Part shown: one piece after another, positions 59,907 through 64,000 of the stretch | How the letters are laid out: the number at the start of each line of letters is the position of its first letter | How positions within the stretch are numbered: the first letter of the stretch is position 1 | Source of the DNA: Kluyvera sp046569695 | Lineage (GTDB): Bacteria; Pseudomonadota; Gammaproteobacteria; Enterobacterales; Enterobacteriaceae | DNA: 64,000 bases | Assembly (NCBI RefSeq): GCF_046569695.1 | Contig: NZ_JBKHUI010000017.1 | Span: 45,818-109,817, forward strand | Reading direction: 5' to 3' | Position numbers and translations under genes: made by a program | The notes under the pieces: model-generated | Told to the model about the DNA's origin: nothing | Database searches by the model: none | What the model saw: only the letters and a program-made list of their open reading frames with translations

Positions 59907-62276
59907 TTATTGGCACGTTAATGGCCCAATTTGTGGAATATCTCGTGTTTTTTCTGGGTAATCGAACTGTGCCGTACAGCGACCCGCGCTGGTGACCACG
60001 TTGAGGGTGTTATGCGCGTCCAGGGTGTCGAAATAGACCATGCCGTCAAAGCCGACCACGGCGCTCTGACTCTGCACGCCGTTCAGCGTGGCGGATGACC
60101 CTTCCGGTATCACCTCTCCCTGCGCATTTTTCAGCACGATCAGCGCAGAACGTACGGTTTTTACCGTAAAGTTGACCATTGTGCCGGAGCGATCGGCAGG
60201 GATCGCCACGGTGTTCACCGGATCGATCCGCATATTGGCCGGGAGGTCCATCGGGTTAATGCTGATCTCGTTTTTCTGGTAGCTGTTGAGCGGCGTGACC
60301 AGCAGCAGGCCGCTGTCGTTGCTGGTGCCAATCGGGTTGTTTTGCAGCAGCACCGGTACGTTAGGCATACCGCCGGTGGAGACCACCGCAAAGCCGTTGT
60401 TGATGGTCTGCGATGCAAACAGGCCGCCGCCCATCAGCACGAGCGCGCCGTTGGCTCCGGCGTAACCGGACTGATTGCCCGACATATTGCTGTAACCACC
60501 GTACACTTTGCCGTAACGGCCGAGATAGCCCAGCTCGCCCTGACCGCCTTGCTGGTTGTCCTGCTGGTTGAGCACCATGTTCCAGCCCAGGCCGCCATCA
60601 GACGGCTGGGTTTTGCTGGCGTTGAACGAGTAGCTCATCTGATCATTATTGCTGCGCTGTACGGTGGTGCTGGTATTGATGTTGTTATCAAACGAGACGT
60701 TGACGACCAGAAATATGCTGCGGTCGCGGCTGCGATCAACGTTCTGATTTAACCCGGCGGTGAGGTACACGCGATTGGACACCGACTGGTACCAGTTGGC
60801 GTTGGTGTAGCGCTGGGTGGGCTGACCGGGAGAGCGGTACTGTAAATAGCCAACGCTGAAGCTACCGAAGGACTCGGTGTTATAGCCGACTACGGTACTC
60901 TGATTAAGCGATGGCGGTGGGCTTCCGTAGCGGGTGGCGACGTCATGGTAGTCCCCGGCCGTGGCAATCGTCGTGGTGCTGAAGTTAAAGCGACTGTTGT
61001 TCCAACGATAGCCGACGCTGTAGAGGAAACCGTTTTTACCTGCGTCGGCGCTGGCTGCCAGCGCGGTGGAAATGGTTCCGCTGTTGCTGCCGGGGATCCA
61101 GTCGCTGCTGAACCCGGCGTTAATCAGACTCTCGGTGGCCTCGGCGTGCCCGCCTGCGGTGAGGCTGTTGCTGAGGCCGTGTCGCCAGGTGCCGCTAAAG
61201 GCGGGCGTACTGGCGTAATCAAAGGATTCATAACCGTAGTTATTACGCACCACGCCGACTTCCGCTGACCATTCTGACAACCCCTGACGCAGTAGCGACT
61301 GGTCGTTATAAAACGAGAAGCTCTGCACCGTGGTTTTACCCAACGCATCGGTCATGGTGACCTGCGCCTCGCCTGCGCCGTTGATATTGGGCAGCGTATT
61401 CAGTTCGAAATTACCCGCCGGGACTTCGCCGTTGTAGTACTTCACGCCGTTCATATACAGCTCGACGCTGGAAGGTAGCGTGGCGGAGCCGAAAAACGAG
61501 GGCAGCGGCGTGGTGGGGGTATAGGGCTGAAGGCTGTAATCGGTGCCTATCTGTATCCCGGCGATGCGCGTGGGGCGCGACCAGTTGACGGCGCTGGTGA
61601 GCATGTCCCCCAGGTTGAGCGCGATGGCCTGTCTGGGAAACGAGGTGCGCCAGCTGGTGTCCAGACGGACCATACCGTTGTTCTGGCTAACGTTATCGCT
61701 ATTGCCGGTGTAACGTGATATCTGCGTGGAGCTCAGCACGCCCACGCTGCTGAAGGCGCGAAGCTCACTAAAGGCGCTGGCGTTGTTCTGCCCTGCTTGC
61801 CCCTGAGAGGCATAGAGATCGTAGTTGAGTAGCAGCCCGCGCGAGGCGGCAGCATCGGGATTCGGCGTGTCGTCCGGGTTCACCTGGGTGGTGGCCATAT
61901 CCAGCTGTTGTAGCGGCGCCATCAGCGCCAGCGTTTGCTGATTTGCGTCGTACTGCACGCGCAGCTGAGGGAGGTCGTTCAGACAGACCGGATCGGGCGT
62001 GTTTGCGGGTATCCGCAGGCCGATTTTACGCAGGCTATCGGCGCTGGCATAAAGCTTATCGTGATCGTAGCCAAATCGCGCCAGGCCAATGGGATTCTGA
62101 TTCAGGGTGACGTCGAGATAGAGCTCCGTCCCGACCAGCGGTGTGCTATCGGCAATGACCCCATCCATGCTTTTCATTTCCGCAGACGTGCTCCTTGCTA
62201 TGAATAACACGTTGAATAATAAAATAATTAATAGACGGCTTAGCCCGCTATAGCGTTTGTACCGTTTTTTGACCAT
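59907..62276 (-). CDS. Csu-type fimbrial usher
   Basis: This 789-residue outer-membrane usher has a signal peptide, an N-terminal domain (LVGTELYLDVTLNQNPIGLA), a 24-strand barrel and C-terminal domains with SSATLNGVQSQSAVVGFDG. It belongs to the CsuD type of archaic pili. The start overlaps the chaperone gene by 29 bases, giving tight coupling. Confidence 0.88.
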   Translation of the reverse strand: MVKKRYKRYSGLSRLLIILLFNVLFIARSTSAEMKSMDGVIADSTPLVGTELYLDVTLNQNPIGLARFGYDHDKLYASADSLRKIGLRIPANTPDPVCLNDLPQLRVQYDANQQTLALMAPLQQLDMATTQVNPDDTPNPDAAASRGLLLNYDLYASQGQAGQNNASAFSELRAFSSVGVLSSTQISRYTGNSDNVSQNNGMVRLDTSWRTSFPRQAIALNLGDMLTSAVNWSRPTRIAGIQIGTDYSLQPYTPTTPLPSFFGSATLPSSVELYMNGVKYYNGEVPAGNFELNTLPNINGAGEAQVTMTDALGKTTVQSFSFYNDQSLLRQGLSEWSAEVGVVRNNYGYESFDYASTPAFSGTWRHGLSNSLTAGGHAEATESLINAGFSSDWIPGSNSGTISTALAASADAGKNGFLYSVGYRWNNSRFNFSTTTIATAGDYHDVATRYGSPPPSLNQSTVVGYNTESFGSFSVGYLQYRSPGQPTQRYTNANWYQSVSNRVYLTAGLNQNVDRSRDRSIFLVVNVSFDNNINTSTTVQRSNNDQMSYSFNASKTQPSDGGLGWNMVLNQQDNQQGGQGELGYLGRYGKVYGGYSNMSGNQSGYAGANGALVLMGGGLFASQTINNGFAVVSTGGMPNVPVLLQNNPIGTSNDSGLLLVTPLNSYQKNEISINPMDLPANMRIDPVNTVAIPADRSGTMVNFTVKTVRSALIVLKNAQGEVIPEGSSATLNGVQSQSAVVGFDGMVYFDTLDAHNTLNVVTSAGRCTAQFDYPEKTRDIPQIGPLTCQ

Positions 62277-62955
62277 TGACCGTTACTTCAAGCTTTTCTC
62301 CCTGACCGGCGCTGGCAGGAAGAGGCCAGCGCATCGTCGAACCGGGCAGTACATAGCCCAAAAGTCCAGGCGTAATATTTTTTCGGCTGCCTGATGCCGT
62401 AATCAATGTGACCTCTGCGAGCTGGGCATGGCCGTCGCCCTGGTTATTCACCTGTAGCCAGGTTCGACCGTCGCTTTGCGCCACCTGCCATTGCAGCCTG
62501 GCGAACGTTTCTGTTGCCCCCGGCGGCTGGATAAACACCGGAACGGAATAGTGCATAACAAACTGCAGGCTGTTTTTTTTCGTTGTAGTCGTTGTAGAAG
62601 GCGGCAGTTCGTTAATCGACAGTCGATAGGCATCTTCTACCTTCGTCGGTGGGCCGGTGCGAATCACGCGGATCAACTGCTTGCCACCGGGTGGGATGTT
62701 CAGCATGGGTGGGCTGATGACCAGGCCTTGCGAAGATGAAAGCTGGTCGCTGTAACCACTCTGGCTCCAGTGGAAAACGCGGACCTGGGCGTTAACCGGG
62801 CTGTCACCTGAGTTGCTCAACCAAAGGCCCTCGGCGCGTTGGTTTTGCTGCAGCGTTAAGCTGATAGGAGAGACCTGCAGACCGCTAGCGGCGATATCGC
62901 CGCTGAAAAGCGCGAGCGCGGTCAGGCAGGCAAGCGCTGACGAGTGTCGGAGCAT
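62248..62955 (-). CDS. Csu-type periplasmic pilus chaperone
   Basis: This 235-residue protein has a signal peptide (about 1-24) and the two-domain PapD-like fold with LQQNQRAEGLWLSNSGDSPV and the FVMHYSVPVFIQPPGAT strand. The NKKSLQF-type segment fits the archaic class. It would cap the SCPU pilin and tip protein and hand them to the usher. Confidence 0.88.
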   Translation of the reverse strand: MLRHSSALACLTALALFSGDIAASGLQVSPISLTLQQNQRAEGLWLSNSGDSPVNAQVRVFHWSQSGYSDQLSSSQGLVISPPMLNIPPGGKQLIRVIRTGPPTKVEDAYRLSINELPPSTTTTTKKNSLQFVMHYSVPVFIQPPGATETFARLQWQVAQSDGRTWLQVNNQGDGHAQLAEVTLITASGSRKNITPGLLGYVLPGSTMRWPLPASAGQGEKLEVTVNGQKTVQTL

Positions 62956-62969
62956 AGGCCTTCCTTGAA

Positions 62970-63476
62970 TTAATAGGTAAAGGTCACCGTCACGGTGTCG
63001 GAATAGTTATCTGGCGTAACGTTCGTATTGGTAATACCGGCGTACACGGGCACGGCCTGAGGAGCCCCCTGCCCGGAACCCGCTAAAAGGTTAGGGCCAG
63101 TGGTCGTATTGTTTCCCCAAACCGTTGAGCCGCTGGCGTCGGTGTAGAGCTGGTAAGCCACTTTGTCCGGGTTGGTTCCTGTGCCGGACATGCTGCCTGC
63201 ACCAGACTTGTTGCCATTAGAAGGCTGCAGACCAATAGTAAAGGGCGTGTCTTTAGAACAGTTTACGCTCAGGTTAGCGGTGGCTTTTGCAGGGACGACG
63301 TTCGCGACGACAGAGCCAAAGGAAACCGGCGAACCTGAGGTCATGGTGCACGTTTTGGTTATCGTTATCTGAACCTGAAAGGTACTGGTTATAGATGTAT
63401 CCAGTACGGCATAGGCCGATGGCATAAAAAATATGGACATCGGAACGAGAAACATGAACTTAAAAGACGTGTTCAT
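62970..63476 (-). CDS. Csu-type major pilin (spore-coat-U domain)
   Basis: This 168-residue protein has a signal peptide (cleavage after Ala23, SAYA|VL) and one SCPU domain (about 30-168). It ends in PDNYSDTVTVTFTY, like the tip protein. AGAGGT precedes the ATG by eight bases. As first gene of the four-gene operon it is probably the main shaft subunit. No CsuA- or CsuB-like minor subunits are present. Confidence 0.85.
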   Translation of the reverse strand: MNTSFKFMFLVPMSIFFMPSAYAVLDTSITSTFQVQITITKTCTMTSGSPVSFGSVVANVVPAKATANLSVNCSKDTPFTIGLQPSNGNKSGAGSMSGTGTNPDKVAYQLYTDASGSTVWGNNTTTGPNLLAGSGQGAPQAVPVYAGITNTNVTPDNYSDTVTVTFTY

Positions 63477-63837
63477 AGTATTGACCTCTACATAGGTATT
63501 CTTTTTCCCTAGTAAAACAATGACGTATGAAGCATTGATTCCTTATATAAAAATAGAGCAGATAACATTATTCTGCCAATTTGCCTTAAGGCTTTTTTAT
63601 TAAAAATAGAACGCCCGTCACCTTATTTGGTGATAAACGAGAGATATAAAATATATGATATATTTATAGGCTAAGTGATTATTTGAAATAAAACAATGAC
63701 TATTGTGTGTGGGATAAAAACAGGTGATTATTTTAATTTCTATAAAGTGATATGTAGCATTAATTAAATGTATGGCATAATTTCGGCGCTACATTTTAGG
63801 ATCTTTCCCTAAAAATAGTAGGGCTCGGGTGTCGCTT
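63477..63837. other. AT-rich region upstream of the pilus operon
   Basis: This 361-base stretch has much lower GC content than its surroundings and no credible gene. It should hold the pilus promoter on the minus strand. Small hairpins such as GCC-TTAA-GGC followed by TTTTTT (near 63583-63598) and CACC...GGTG (63618-63632) are present. The AT-richness would favour H-NS silencing (inference). Confidence 0.5.
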
Positions 63838-63905
63838 TTTTGCCGGGTGGCGCGATGCTTACCCGGCCTACCATTGCACCGCACCCGTAGGCCCGATAAG
63901 CGCAG
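63838..63905. repeat. REP pair, second unit truncated
   Basis: TTGCCGGGTGGCGCG...CTTACCCGGCCTACC is a full REP. The facing unit GTAGGCCCGATAAGCGCAG stops at 63905, where other REPs continue with CGCCATCCGG. The break coincides with a possible mobile-element terminus. Confidence 0.75.
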
Positions 63906-64000
63906 TGTATGACCGGATACATAGGTGACAGATCAGACCGGGAACATAGGTAACACTTTTCAGTCTATCCGGACCACACTCTGGGTTTTCCGGTCGTAGT
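63906..64000. mobile_element. Possible left terminus of an insertion sequence
   Basis: Starting with TGTATGACCGG, two imperfect 20-base direct repeats occur at 63911-63930 and 63936-63955 (GACCGGATACATAGGTGACA and GACCGGGAACATAGGTAACA). Multiple terminal repeats behind a 5'-TG end are typical of IS21-like elements, and similar ends occur in IS481-like ones. It interrupts a REP. The transposase would lie beyond the window, so the family is not proven. Confidence 0.5.

Overview
The window is chromosomal DNA of a member of the Enterobacteriaceae, probably in the Enterobacter/Citrobacter/Klebsiella/Kluyvera area; the genus cannot be fixed from sequence alone. Genes are dense and GC-rich, many intergenic gaps carry REP/BIME palindromes of the E. 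coli/Salmonella type, and the backbone follows the E. coli K-12 order near 82-83 min: yidE-yidP-(glv/agl)-yidH-yidG-yidF ... emrD ... ivbL-ilvB-ilvN-uhpA-uhpB-uhpC-uhpT ... yicN ... nepI ... yicS ... yicL. Blocks foreign to that order are inserted between these anchors.

Region 1 (1-6607): end of yidE, regulator yidP, an alpha-glucoside PTS pair (aglA transporter, aglB 6-phospho-alpha-glucosidase), the membrane pair yidH/yidG with the SPASM-only protein yidF, and a RhaS-like AraC regulator. Region 2 (6689-13335): a BNR-type beta-propeller enzyme with an anion:cation-type MFS carrier, a candidate system for an acidic, perhaps rhamnose-containing, saccharide; then the D-serine locus dsdC/dsdX-dsdA. 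Region 3 (13361-23103): emrD, an EamA exporter, the attenuated ivbL-ilvB-ilvN acetolactate synthase I operon, and the glucose-6-phosphate sensing and uptake set uhpABC and uhpT.

Region 4 (23214-28190): a LysR regulator, yicN, a SRPBCC protein, two adjacent toxin-antitoxin modules (the first with a frameshifted toxin) and nepI. Region 5 (28409-35191): a complete 2-aminoethylphosphonate locus. phnSTUV import it, phnW and phnX convert it to acetaldehyde and phosphate, and phnR regulates; near-identical operators precede phnW and phnS. Region 6 (35450-42801): an orphan PTS IIA plus carbohydrate porin, yicS, a Rpn-family nuclease, yicL and murQ-murP without murR.

Region 7 (42963-53802): a drug-export cluster with a Bcr-type MFS pump, a tripartite RND pump resembling EefABC, a 14-TM MFS pump and two TetR regulators with clear palindromic operators. 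Region 8 (53867-58866): a GH1 hydrolase with an altered nucleophile motif, a ScsD-like thioredoxin protein, a BhsA-like protein and old-yellow-enzyme pair behind a hairpin that covers the ribosome binding site, an ABM-type protein and a LysR regulator. Region 9 (58923-64000): a four-gene Csu-type chaperone-usher pilus, then a REP cut by what looks like an insertion-sequence terminus that runs off the window. A second family of GC-rich palindromes recurs and has expanded into a five-unit tandem array at 44216-44517.
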